Assembly (NCBI GenBank): GCA_030685235.1
Contig: MU839096.1
Span: 372,001 to 436,000, forward strand
Source: Copromyces sp. CBS 386.78
Lineage: Eukaryota > Ascomycota > Sordariomycetes > Sordariales > Sordariaceae
Reading direction: 5' to 3'
DNA length: 64,000 bases
Position numbers and translations under genes: made by a program. The notes beneath the pieces are model-generated. The model did no database searches. It worked only from the letters and a program-made list of their open reading frames with translations, and was not told the origin of the DNA. Below are positions 11,546 to 21,847 of this stretch, piece by piece. The stretch's first letter is position 1. Each line of letters opens with the position of its first letter.

Positions 11546-13450
11546 CTATTTCAGAATCTGCATCTCCTCGCTTCTTTCCGGGGCGAACCCCTCCTTGTAG
11601 CGCTCCCACATCTTCTCCAGCTCCTTCACGTAAAGAGCGTGCAGAGAATCAATCTCGCTTGTCTCCAAATCGCTTTCCGCCCTCTTTGTGACCCTGATTG
11701 GCTTGCCAACGACAATGTTTAAGGGCCGGCGGTATGGCATCAGGCCCACGTCGTAGTTGAAGATTCCTCTTCCGTGCAAGAACGGCAGCGTGAACTTGAG
11801 AGTCCGGAGCACAAACATCTGGAGCTTGTGCAAGCTCGGATGGGTCTTGGGACTGACCTGATCATATAGATCGTTCTCACCGAAGGCAAGCACGGGAACG
11901 ATGTCAGCGCCAGTGCGCATGGCCACCTTGACGAAGCCCTTGCGCTCGCCGAGCACGAGGTGCAATGTGCCAGGTTGAGCCTCCAGTGACTCTCGAGCAC
12001 CGCCAATAACGATGGTCACAGCACGGCCCGCACCGTGACCGTCACGCCCGCCACGGCTGAGAATATTGGTGATAGACTCCTTCGAAACCGAGCGAAGACC
12101 CATGCTAAGAATGTAATCGCGGTAAATCGGGATGCGGAAGTTATTGTCCAGGGTAAGCAGGCTGTTGGTGATTCCAGGGAACTTCTCAGAGAAACCAAGG
12201 GCCTCTGTGGCAAATGCGGCGAAGGCACCATGTGAGATGATGCCGTGGGGGTGATAGCCAAAGATGTACTTCCTGTCAGCAGGAAGATCGTGCGTCTTGT
12301 GCAGCTTAGCTGGGAAGTAATCTGCAAAGAAGTGCCAGATTCGGGAGTGTCGGAACCGCTCTGAGCGGAAGCGCAGCTTTCCATCAGTTGCTGCTTTACT
12401 AAGCAGCATATGAAGAAGATACGGAATGACCAATGGCCAGAAAAGAGGAATGGCGCACAGGAAAAAGAAGAAAGAGACGGTTGTGGCGATACTCAGCGAG
12501 TGTAGCAGAACCGCCAGGGTCTGGAGTCGTCGCTGTAAAGGAATGTTGAATGGTGCAAATCTGATACCGGCGGCCTGGTAGGCGTTGGCTCGATCACGCT
12601 CCAGTTGGGCCAGCTCGTTGTCGTCACCCTCAAAATACAATGAAGGATATTCGTCCCATATGGCTTGTTTCTCTCGTTTGGCATCGCGATCTGCGTTGCT
12701 GGGCCTCTCTCGAGTTGTGTTGTCATGGAATGGGAGGGTGGCCATCTTGGTAGGCTTCTCGGCTGGCTCCTCAGGGGCGCCCTCGACCGGAAGATCCTCA
12801 ACGTTTTCCTCTGTTCCCTCCTTCAGACCACTTTCCTTCAGGCCATCCTTGAGTGCATCAGCGTAATCGATACCGGTGCTCGGCGCTGTTCCTGCCTTCT
12901 GCGAAACTTCTGTCCGCGGAGTGTCCGTCCCGAGGACACCATCGACTTGGGTGGAGGAAGGCGAAGCTGGGTTGGTAGTTGCTGGCTCCGAGATCGGAAA
13001 GTCGGCAGATTCATCCGTCATTCCCCTGTTGCCGTTGTTTGACATCTTGGCCGGTTTTCCCTCGGAGGCTGTAGTTTGCAGTGATCCCGATGATGTGCTG
13101 CCGGTGGCAGTGGCGGTAGAAACGACACTGATTAAAGGCTTCAGGTTAGGTATCTTTATAGTCATTAGTCTATGCGTCATGAGAGCATGGATTGTGGTAA
13201 ATCGAAAACTGAAGCCACTTACAGAAGTCTTGGTGTGTAGCCTTTTCTCCTTCTTGTCGGCCGAGGTGCCGGAAGCCTGGCCAGCAGGGGCTGGGGCCGG
13301 ATCGTGACGAGCTGCGTTTCCATCGACCCCTTTTAGCACCGGTATCTCACAGCGAGCCGCTTTCAGGCTGTTCTTCTTGTTCTTCTTGCCCGACTTCTTC
13401 TTGGACGAGGAGCCGCTCGGCGGGGGAAGGGATCCCGAGGCATCTGCCAT
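11546..13450 (-). CDS. Diacylglycerol O-acyltransferase, DGAT2 family
   Basis: DGAT2 enzymes acylate diacylglycerol with acyl-CoA to make triacylglycerol at the ER and lipid droplets. The open frame encodes 634 residues. A Lys- and Ser-rich N-terminus is followed by an acidic linker and a long hydrophobic hairpin (about residues 307-353). The catalytic signature is YHPHGIISHG, with HPHG at 400-403. Further family blocks are RKGFVKVAMRTGAD, VLAFGENDLYD and PLNIVVGKPI. The acyltransferase part is complete up to the stop. Family members are usually about 350-530 residues, so the N-terminus is long. A GTAAGT donor at 13222 with CTAAC and two possible AGs downstream (13139 and 13128) suggests an intron. 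Removing 84 bases keeps the frame (606 residues). Removing 95 shifts it and would force initiation at the Met at 13045 (499 residues). The frame is also open unspliced. Function is secure, the N-terminal model is not. Confidence 0.93.
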   Translation of the reverse strand: MADASGSLPPPSGSSSKKKSGKKNKKNSLKAARCEIPVLKGVDGNAARHDPAPAPAGQASGTSADKKEKRLHTKTSVSGFSFRFTTIHALMTHRLMTIKIPNLKPLISVVSTATATGSTSSGSLQTTASEGKPAKMSNNGNRGMTDESADFPISEPATTNPASPSSTQVDGVLGTDTPRTEVSQKAGTAPSTGIDYADALKDGLKESGLKEGTEENVEDLPVEGAPEEPAEKPTKMATLPFHDNTTRERPSNADRDAKREKQAIWDEYPSLYFEGDDNELAQLERDRANAYQAAGIRFAPFNIPLQRRLQTLAVLLHSLSIATTVSFFFFLCAIPLFWPLVIPYLLHMLLSKAATDGKLRFRSERFRHSRIWHFFADYFPAKLHKTHDLPADRKYIFGYHPHGIISHGAFAAFATEALGFSEKFPGITNSLLTLDNNFRIPIYRDYILSMGLRSVSKESITNILSRGGRDGHGAGRAVTIVIGGARESLEAQPGTLHLVLGERKGFVKVAMRTGADIVPVLAFGENDLYDQVSPKTHPSLHKLQMFVLRTLKFTLPFLHGRGIFNYDVGLMPYRRPLNIVVGKPIRVTKRAESDLETSEIDSLHALYVKELEKMWERYKEGFAPERSEEMQILK

Positions 13451-15367
13451 GGCGAGATATGTGTGATGGGAGTTTGAGTAGTTGATTACTCACCTCGGTA
13501 GAAAGAAAATCAAGGGGCGGTCGTTGACTGAAGGATGGACCAGACGGGTTTTAATGAGGCGCGGTCAGACTTCTCTTCGATCGTAGCTTGAGAAGTACCC
13601 ACAGGCAGGCACGGTGGCAGAGGGTGGTCAGATGTTTGGAACTGGCTGTCAGGCTTAACGTATGGCGACCGAATGGTGACGCGCCTTCCTTGCTCATAGA
13701 GAGTTCACACAGTCAACATGGGACATTAATAAGCATGCAGGAAACATTGGGCAGGTGGCAGGTGCAGGGACTTGGATGGCAAGAAAGAAACGGAAGACCG
13801 ACTGCGGCGAGGGATTCTCCTGATTTAGCAGCCATGGCCCAGCAGCCAGGAGTCATGAGTAAGCTATGACGGGAAAGTTGGAAGGTGTTATGAATCGGTC
13901 CTCTCACATCTCGGGCGGAAAAGCAGGAGTGAGATGAGGGCCGTGTTGAGAGTTGATGATTGTATACAAGTTGAGCAACGCACATACCTTTTTTTAATTT
14001 GGAACTCGGCAAAGCAATGTTCACATTTCACCAGTCTCTTTGCAATGACCGTAGAACAGATGGGACCAGCCGAGGTGAGCGATGAGATGAGTCCGTCTGG
14101 TGGTTTCACAAAATGCATGGGCATCAATGGCTAGCTGCGAGGGGTTGATGTCCATGACTTGGAGCCCTACCGGAACTGTAACTTTTGCAGTTGCCACTAA
14201 CTACTCCACTAGTTTCCCTGGTGCTTTATCGTTAGTGTCATACTTGTCGGGTGCCTATGACGTTCTCGGTATGGGGCGGCTTCGGCAGGGGCCAGGGCCC
14301 GGTCCCGAAAGCTCCCGTGTCTCCTGCTCGTTCCTACCGGGAATGGCCCGGAGACCTGCACGACATCAAGCACCCCAGAGCCGAACAGCGGGGGATTATT
14401 CTTCGGCCGCGGAGAGACCTTTCACATCGTTTCACATGCTTATTTGCAGCTCTCTTCATTGTCGTTGTACGCAAAGGAAGCATTCGAGGCTTTGAAATAA
14501 ATTAGTTTGATAACAGCTAGTGATATACTACTGGGTCTCCCCAGAACCTCAATGATGGCTCATCTGTCTCAACGACGACGCCTCAAATCTCAACCGTAGG
14601 TGACCAAGTGCAGTGAGTGGGCTTACAGGAGAACCCGGAACATGATTAAGTGCATGCCTGCCCTCTATCCTGACATGCAGTGCACCTGACAGTGATTTGC
14701 TCTGAAATCAGACATCATTCATAGGTTCGATTGTCACTATATCTCTCTTGCCTTCCGACACTTTCTCGTTTCGATTGTTCCCATCTGGGTTTGATCATTA
14801 CCCTGTCCGTGAGCTGTTTCTTTATGCGATAAGCCCCGTTTATCCACCCCAAAAGTTGATTGACATGGCAAGGCAAAACGCGTTTGTTAGACAGACAGAT
14901 GGACTGCCTTAACGACATCATACTGCACCTCGGCCTGAAGTCAACGTGGATAACTACCATCAAACCATGGTGATGTTGTTGACCGCCGCCCACTTTGAGC
15001 CATCGACACTACCGTTTAGTGATACGAAACACCAAAAGACCAAGATACAAAAGCAACACTTGCGAACCAACTCTAGATTCCCGACCAGACGCCGCCTGAA
15101 CTACGTCAAACCTATCAAAACGCCATGCGGGCCTCCTACCCTCCCAACCTAAAAAGATGAGTCCTCTTTTCTGATGAAGATACCGCTAGTGTCGAAAAGT
15201 CAACATGTCTCGACTGGACACTCGCCTTGTCCTCCACTCAAATACCTCCACCAACCCCCATCCGCGTTCCATCAAAAAATGGACTGTTACTTTCCAGCAA
15301 CTCCAATCATGTGCTGAATCCATGCCTCACTCGCCCAAGCAGCGACCTCCGGAGCGAGTTCGCGTTC
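13451..15367. other. Upstream region of the DGAT2 gene and 3' side of the C2H2 gene
   Basis: This 1.9 kb stretch lies between two minus-strand genes. It contains the promoter and leader of the DGAT2 gene (the 13451-13600 side) and the 3' untranslated region of the zinc-finger gene (toward 15367). Open frames are short and overlap on both strands, and none has a recognisable domain. Confidence 0.5.
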
Positions 15368-17827
15368 CTATTGCTGTGCTGCAGGTGGGGGTTCTTGGGT
15401 CTCGGTAGGGACATGTTGTTGTTGATGTTCTGGCTGAGGTTGCTGATGTTCTTGCTGGTGCTCTGGCTGATGCCCTGGTTGATGCCCAGCCTGATGCTCT
15501 GGCTGGGGTTGGGGCTCGGGCGGGTGCACAGGCTGATGCTCAGATGGGTGCTCAGGTTGGTGTTCCTGCTGATGCTGGAGTTGGTGCACTTGATGGTTTG
15601 CTTGCTGATTTTCCTGAAGATGGTGTTCTTGTTGATGCTGGTGAAGTGGGTGTTGTTGCTGATGCTGATGCTGCTGATGCTGCTGCTGTTGCCGAAGCGT
15701 CGTGACCTCGGCAGTCAGGACAGAAATGTGCTGTTCGTGATTGGTGCACTTGGCCGTCAAATTCGTAAGATTTTGGTTCAAAGAAGAAATATGCTGCTCA
15801 TATGCATTGACCTTGGCCGCCAGCTCGGCACTGTTTTGATTCAAGACAGAAATATGTTGCTCATGGGTGTTGAGCTTAGCTGTCAGCTCGGCATTGGTTT
15901 GGCTCGTTGCCTCCACCAATGACTGCAAGTGTTTGAACTTGTCCTCCATGTGCTGCACGTAAGACCATACACCTTGCTCACCAGCGGCAAAGAGGTTGTT
16001 GCCGTCGACCACACCGGACCTATTAGGTCCAGGAGGTCCGCCCGAAGCACGGCTCCGTCCACGAGCTGCCGTTTGTTGGGTTGCCGGAGAAGCGGGCGCA
16101 CTAGTGTTGCCTTGGGACGGATCTCGGTCAGCAGGAGGGTATTGGGAACGCCAGGCTTCTTCAGCCGTTGGTGACATACCGTGAGATGGCAGTGATAACC
16201 CGGAAGCAGCTTGTTCCGCTGGTCTGAAATGGGGTTGCTGAGGTGCTGGTGGCCGTTGACGTGTAAGGGCATCGTGGCTAAGAGCGGTGGGCTGAGCTGC
16301 CCCCGGGCTTAGAGGTTTAGGACTCTCCGTCATCCCACTCTGCGAATACATAGTCGTGCTAGCCGCGCTAAGGGGCATGGTTGATATACTGGTGTGAGGG
16401 GCGTGGTTATTAGGCACGCTTGGAGAAGCAGGCGGGCCAGCAGACCCGCGATCGACGTTTGGAGGATAGAGACCGCCCGGTCTAGGGCCTGCTGGGGGAT
16501 AAGTGCTCGAGTGGGCAGCATAACCATCAGGAGCTGTTTGGCCCGGTACATGCTGGGCTTTGATGGCCGGCAAACTTAGACGACGGCGTTCCTCTTCCGC
16601 CGCAGCAAGTTCACCCTCAGCAGCACCCTCGTACATGACATTCGACAGCCCTGACTCGTCAGCTCCGGTCAGGTTCACACCATCATAATCCCCGTCTTCG
16701 AAGTTTCCCATACTGGGCCTGCGACCGGCACAACCACCGGCGCCTTTACTGTGTCTTGCCAACGCATCCCCACGTGCAAACTTCCTATCACACTTTGGGC
16801 ATATGTGCGGCTTCTCGCCTGTGTGGAGTTTGCTGTGCCGCTTGAGATCGTGTAATCTTCGGAACCTCATCTGGCACGTAGAGCAAACATAGGGCTTTTC
16901 TTGGCTGTGTGTGAGCAGATGGCTTTTGAGATTGTGGTGTCTGGTGAACTCGGTGGAGCAGTAGGGGCACTTGTGCTTCTTTGATGAACCTGGTGACCGA
17001 GGCGTCACATCCGCACCCTGAGCATTCGGTATCGGCATACTCATTCCTCGAGGAGGAGGGGCCGGTGCTGACATAGGAGCGCCGTGCGGAAGGACTCCGG
17101 GATAAGACAGTGATGATGGAGGTTTGTCTTGAGGTTCCATCTGCGCATCAGGCTGTGGCGCATAAAGCCGCTGATCCTCGCGGGAGTCAACGTCCATGGG
17201 CACAGGACTATTGACCACATCGCCTGACGGATTGGCGAGACTTGGGGCGCTCGGTGCGCTTGGCTGGCTGACATCTTTGAGCTCATTAGGAACCGCACTT
17301 GGTGCTGGGATAGTAACGGCGCTCAGTGCCCTAGCAGCAGCATCGGCGGCGGCATCCAGACTCGACATTGGCGGAGCGCTTGGCGCGTCGGGTGGTCGGG
17401 CCAGCCCCGACGGCGCTCCGGACATGAGGTCGGCCAGAGGGCTATGGGTCAGGTTTTCAGATGCCGCCACCGATTCGGCGTGGTGCTCCTCATCTCGTCG
17501 GCGTCTCTCCTCGTCGTGGTCGGTGGTACCGTTTAGAGAGGGCGGAGGTGACCTAGCGAAGCCGACCAAGCGGGCGATTTTCGAAGGGGACAGATCGCCA
17601 GGAGAAGAGGATTCTACGGAATCCGGCGAGGGCGGGGTCTCCTCACGGGACCTCTTGAGCGACTTGGCCCGGGAGATCTCGGCGGCGAGGGCAAAGGCGG
17701 CGTCGGCAGATGTGGCTGTCGATGGTGCTTCTGGGGCGGACGAGGCTGCCGCGACCTGGAGCTGTGAGGGAGCGGGTGTCGCGAGGGGAGTCTCGGTCGC
17801 CGCGAGATGCCCTTTTTCCGAAGCCAT
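15368..17827 (-). CDS. C2H2 zinc-finger transcription factor with coiled coil and Gln/His tail
   Basis: This 819-residue protein comes from one uninterrupted frame. The N-terminal 280 residues are Ala/Ser/Pro-rich and disordered, with a basic patch near residue 55 (KSLKRSREE) that could be a nuclear signal. Three adjacent C2H2 fingers follow at about 287-307, 315-335 and 343-366, with the linkers SQEKPYV and TGEKPHI. The third finger ends in a longer C-terminal spacer (RHSKGAGGC). The layout recalls fungal regulators of the Crz1/Azf1 kind, but I cannot name an orthologue. Residues 627-710 form a predicted coiled coil built from three 21-residue units containing EQHIS. The last 109 residues are almost entirely Gln, His, Pro and Glu. 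A nuclear sequence-specific DNA-binding regulator is expected, and the coiled coil suggests dimerisation. A GTGAGC on the minus strand at about 17932 hints at a 5' leader intron. Confidence 0.9.
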   Translation of the reverse strand: MASEKGHLAATETPLATPAPSQLQVAAASSAPEAPSTATSADAAFALAAEISRAKSLKRSREETPPSPDSVESSSPGDLSPSKIARLVGFARSPPPSLNGTTDHDEERRRRDEEHHAESVAASENLTHSPLADLMSGAPSGLARPPDAPSAPPMSSLDAAADAAARALSAVTIPAPSAVPNELKDVSQPSAPSAPSLANPSGDVVNSPVPMDVDSREDQRLYAPQPDAQMEPQDKPPSSLSYPGVLPHGAPMSAPAPPPRGMSMPIPNAQGADVTPRSPGSSKKHKCPYCSTEFTRHHNLKSHLLTHSQEKPYVCSTCQMRFRRLHDLKRHSKLHTGEKPHICPKCDRKFARGDALARHSKGAGGCAGRRPSMGNFEDGDYDGVNLTGADESGLSNVMYEGAAEGELAAAEEERRRLSLPAIKAQHVPGQTAPDGYAAHSSTYPPAGPRPGGLYPPNVDRGSAGPPASPSVPNNHAPHTSISTMPLSAASTTMYSQSGMTESPKPLSPGAAQPTALSHDALTRQRPPAPQQPHFRPAEQAASGLSLPSHGMSPTAEEAWRSQYPPADRDPSQGNTSAPASPATQQTAARGRSRASGGPPGPNRSGVVDGNNLFAAGEQGVWSYVQHMEDKFKHLQSLVEATSQTNAELTAKLNTHEQHISVLNQNSAELAAKVNAYEQHISSLNQNLTNLTAKCTNHEQHISVLTAEVTTLRQQQQHQQHQHQQQHPLHQHQQEHHLQENQQANHQVHQLQHQQEHQPEHPSEHQPVHPPEPQPQPEHQAGHQPGHQPEHQQEHQQPQPEHQQQHVPTETQEPPPAAQQ
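15369..15697 (-). repeat. Low-complexity Gln/His/Pro-coding tract
   Basis: These bases encode the last 109 residues of the C2H2 protein. They are dominated by CAG, CAA, CAT and CAC codons in short imperfect arrays (HQQ, HQPEH, PEHQ). On the plus strand the tract appears as GCTGATGCT-type words. Such tracts are prone to length change by replication slippage. The protein tail may act as a transactivation or condensation-prone segment, which is inference only. Confidence 0.85.
15704..15892 (-). repeat. Three 21-residue coiled-coil repeats inside the C2H2 protein
   Basis: Residues 646-708 of the C2H2 protein consist of three consecutive 21-residue units. Each has the pattern (A/T)(E/N)L(T/A)AK followed by EQHIS and ending near LNQN or LTAE. 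Twenty-one residues equal three heptads, so each unit adds a whole number of coiled-coil turns. The underlying DNA is an imperfect 63-base tandem repeat. Confidence 0.85.
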
Positions 17828-18692
17828 GAGGTCGCCTGAAGCTCTAGACGACGTCGCTTGAAGCCGTCCAATCGAAGGGTAAGATGGTCCAAATAATTAT
17901 ATGGATACACTGCTACCACGTCTTAAGCTCACCGTCATCCAGGCAGCATCACCAGGCGATGATGTGTTGGAGGCTTTGATGTGTGGCTGGAGAGCGTGGC
18001 GAGAGCTCTGAGTTGGAGACTCGCGGCGCGGCTTGTTGGAGGAGTCGTGGATAGTGATCAGTGGCGGTTCGTTAGTCGTATGTGAATAAATGCACCAACT
18101 GGAACCTTGGATGCTGGGGCCACGACAATGGGTGGGACGGAGAGCTAGACAGCTAGCAGACGCACTGAACCTCAAAGCTCGACCGTATTGATGGTAAGAG
18201 TACGCTGTGTTTTGGGAGGCGGAGGTGGAGGTGGAATCCAGAGCTGGGGGTGCTTCCAAAGTGGTGAGCCTCAAATGCCAGCGGTTGAGAGGAAAGGCTG
18301 TGCCGGGGGACCGTGGGAGCAAGGGGAAAAAATGGCTGGGTTTGTGTGGAGGTGCACAGGCTGAACAGGCCGCCAAGACGAAGTGAGTGGCCGAGGTGGC
18401 CCCACAAGGACTTTTTTATATCCAATAGTAGCTGACTGCCAGCTGCTTTGCTGATTCTGACAGCTGGACTTCGCAGCCTGGCGTGTGTGTCTGCATAAGT
18501 GCACCTTCCGTCACCTCAGCCCCCAACCGTGTTCAGCTCTTCCACAACCGATCATCAAGCTAATCGGTCTCAGATGGAAAGCTTTCCTATATACTTTAGC
18601 CATCTCATTTACTCCAATACGGCTTCCTCCGGGACAACACTCATCAGATAAGGTACGTCTGTTGACTGGCGTCTTGGCGCGTTGTTAGCAAA

Positions 18693-19034
18693 ATGCTTTC
18701 TAATCTCTCCAAGTTATCGATCTCATCAGCTACTCGGCGCTCCAGCAGCTCAAGTGGGCCCATTGTACGAGAAGCCATTGAACGCGGCACTGGACGTCAC
18801 TCATTGTGCAAACGACGACACAAAGTTTTGAGCAAAGCTCACGACCAACAACGAATTCGAATGGCAAGTCTATTCGGGTCTTCCTTCTCAATAGTCATTC
18901 GTGGCCCGATTCTGGAAGCATCAGAGGTCAAGATCATTCATCGCTTACGGCTGAGCAGTGGCTGTGTTGTTTCGTGTTTGAATCCTCAGCTGAACACCAC
19001 CACCAATTCTATCACGGCGCCGAAGCGCCACTAG
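18693..19034 (+). CDS. Doubtful small open frame, 113 residues
   Basis: The ATG at 18693 has a favourable AAA before it. The first 60 residues are Ser/Arg/Lys-rich and look plausible. An overlapping plus-strand frame (18806-19078) looks equally protein-like further downstream, so a real gene here would need an unseen intron or a frameshift joining the two. No domain is recognised. It could equally be chance openness in leader DNA. Confidence 0.15.
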   Translation: MLSNLSKLSISSATRRSSSSSGPIVREAIERGTGRHSLCKRRHKVLSKAHDQQRIRMASLFGSSFSIVIRGPILEASEVKIIHRLRLSSGCVVSCLNPQLNTTTNSITAPKRH

Positions 19035-19933
19035 GAGATATCGCGAGATCAAGTGGCGCAGGCATCCGGCTAACGTAATCTTGTTGCTTGATGTGGGATT
19101 ACGTCAATTTTGAAGTTTCCCTTCCACCGTCTTGATGATACTGAATACAGCCGAGCTTTCTGTGTCAAAACCGACCCTCTTACTGATGATCTTTAATTGT
19201 AGGCCGTCCTAGGATATCCGTGAACGGGGCCGTCTCCTGTATACGCAGTTCACTGACACTTTCCGCTGTGCGACGGCAGGGAGACTTTTGGGCAATTAGC
19301 CAGGAAATTGCTTGGCGAAGAGCCGTTCCTCTATTTGCTTGATCCAAGTGACATACAGACCCAGTCGCCTTCTTGCTCATCAGAAGGTAGACGTAGTGAA
19401 TGACTCCGCTGTATCAGTCAGCATCGAAGATGATGGTACGCGTGCTGTTTGGCAAGTGTTGCTGATGTCTTTGGAGTCAACGCCTTGACAACATTTGCAT
19501 GCGTTGCTTGCCCACGCCGCTGATCATCAAGTCTACAAACTCAACCATTACTTTATAGACCTGATCACTACTCATACGTTCTAGGCTTCCACATCAACTA
19601 ACTTAAACCCCGGATGCCATGTCAGCGCGACCATGTGTATCACATAGACTAACTCTTGCATCAGGTCCCTTGGGTTCTTCGTTGATGGCATGAGGCATGG
19701 ATTAATTTGAAGGAAGCCCAAAAGCCGGCTCATGCTGAAGGTTGGTCCGGAACAGAGACAGAGTCCAGAGATGCTGCTCTGTTATACAAATGTCAGTCTG
19801 AACACGACGTTGATGTGAAGAAGCAGAAACCCGAAGAAAAGCCTGTTCTACCATGCGTACGATTTTGAAACTCCATGTATTCCCTTGAGCATCTAACCAA
19901 GGATGTTTAACTAGTGTATAGATTCCAAATGCA

Positions 19934-20140
19934 TCAGAACTGATCGGGATTTATCAGCGCATTAGAGGGATCAAGTTTCTTGCAAAGTGGTAGCTCCTTC
20001 TGAGTTCTGTCAAATGTTGCGCCCGGCCCCAATACCGAGTGCTCAGAGATGATGATCGGCAAACACCAAGACTGGCCAGACTTCGGGCGGTTGTTGTATC
20101 GGATAACAATGCGGGATGTGTTCGATGCCAGCCTGGGGTT
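19934..20140 (-). pseudogene. Decayed coding remnant, C-terminal fragment of unknown protein
   Basis: Read on the minus strand, these bases give about 68 residues of convincingly protein-like sequence that includes RIVIRYNNRPKSGQSW and ends with NALINPDQF and a stop. Upstream, the same frame is broken by stops near 20141-20170. A neighbouring frame (KKIFDRRSDEDTRV and onward) continues for a while and also breaks. This pattern fits the 3' end of a gene disrupted by frameshifts and nonsense changes. I cannot identify the parent family. Chance openness is possible over this short length. Confidence 0.3.
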
Positions 20141-21833
20141 TAGATATCTTCACGACGTTGATCACTCTCGTGTCTTCATCGCTTCGACGATCAAAGATCT
20201 TTTTCTTGACTCTCGTTCATGCGAATGTCAAAGACATCGAACCAGCAAAGACACTCCTCATGCTATTGATAGTCAGTGATAGTCAGAACAATGGACAACT
20301 CCTCATCTTCCCTGCTAGCACGATCTTGTTCTTCGATCTATCGTACGGGGCTCGGGCGCCTCCCAGCATTCCTGACGATCTGGAGATTGTTTTGTTGGAC
20401 ATCATCTGGGCCATCATCTGTAGCGTTCCAGCACCTCGACCTGTTTGTTGAGACTTGGCGTAACTTTTCGATTTCCAGTGAATGCCAAGTCGGCATGATT
20501 CAACGGTTGCTATAACAATTCCAGTGAGCCGCTTTCATGAGCTGGCGTTCAGCCGAGATTAGGTGTTTAATCAACCCAAAGCTGGAGCGAGAGATGGCCC
20601 GCAGGGTATGTACAAGTGGTCGATTAGGTAACGAACGGTAAGTTCTTCAGCTCGATGGTCGGGTGTTGAGTTCCCAGCCAAGCTTGACAGCCATCCTTCC
20701 AAGGATACCTATACATAGTAGTCTATACGCCAGGACATCTTGGACCGTGCGATTTAAGGACAGGGAAAACGCCTGAAGCAATGCATGAAAGAGAAGCCTT
20801 TCATAAAAGAGAAAGAGAAAAAAAGCGCGACGTCCAAGAGAACGTCGCCATTAGGCAAAACTTGATGTTTCGACTTGGGGCAAGATAAAGAAACAAACAA
20901 GAACAAACTTGATGGTGATCGTACCTGGATTCGTCCGATGTCACGCCGTCGGGTTTCCCGCAATGTGCCTGCCATCCGCGCGTTTCTCATGCAGTTGAAT
21001 GCTGGGAACGCCGGACGCAGGCATGTTTCCAACCGGACAGACCGCTGTCATCTCTCCTTTCCGACAACCACCAAACGTCGACAGGTCTGCAACGACAAGT
21101 GACCGAGAGCTCTCGCCAGAAGTCTTGGAGACTCGTACAGCAGCACTGTCTATTATCAGTAAGATGTCACAAAAAGAAGGGTGGCGAAAAGACAACTTGA
21201 TGAGGTTGTTGCTGGATCGTAAGTCGACCCACCATTCCCACCCTGCCCACAAAGGCGGAGCCAGCTTGCGAATGCGCACTAAGCCATAGCAGGTTAGTCA
21301 GGAACAGAAGCCCCTTTGACACACATTCAGCAGGGATTCGATTGACGATTGTGAACGGCGGGGGATCAGGCCAAACCGTGCTGGCTATCCGGGTCACTCC
21401 TGCCGGGGACAGTCGCCCGCCTTTTTGGAGCATACCTTATGAAAGAAGGCCGAGAGAAGCAGTGAGTGACACAATTTCCGGGGCCGCCTTTCTCATGGAG
21501 ACAAGCATGGGGACGGTCAATGCCGTCGGCAAACAGCCCAGAGGATGGCTCTCTCGGTTGCCACTGTCACCGCCAGGAAAGACAGACAGAAATACATTTC
21601 TCGGCACTTCAAGCGACGCGGAGACGGGTCGGCAAGGCCTTGTCTTGGTGCAACTGGGGGAGAACCGGGAAGCCCTGACTTTTATACGAAGCAGAATTAC
21701 GTATAGGTAGACTTTGCGTATGCTTCTCCCCTTCTCTCGCATCCAAGAGTGGCGTTAGGGGAACTCGCTGCTGAAGACGGGTATTCCACACTTCATCATC
21801 GTGCTTGCGCGGCCGCAGGGCAGTGGCACAGCG

Positions 21834-21847
21834 TACCTACCTAGGTA
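21834..21847. repeat. CCTAGG-centred intergenic palindrome word
   Basis: The sequence TACCTACCTAGGTA is one of several related words in this window's intergenic DNA. Others are at 24997-25008 and 37050-37058, with shorter forms near 31514 and 48115. None of these five lies inside a recognised exon. Confidence 0.4.

Noticed and set aside
17897..18376. Minus-strand open frame upstream of the C2H2 gene
   Set aside because: It ends across a likely 5' leader intron and, under the splices I tried, does not join in frame to the C2H2 protein. It is probably leader sequence.
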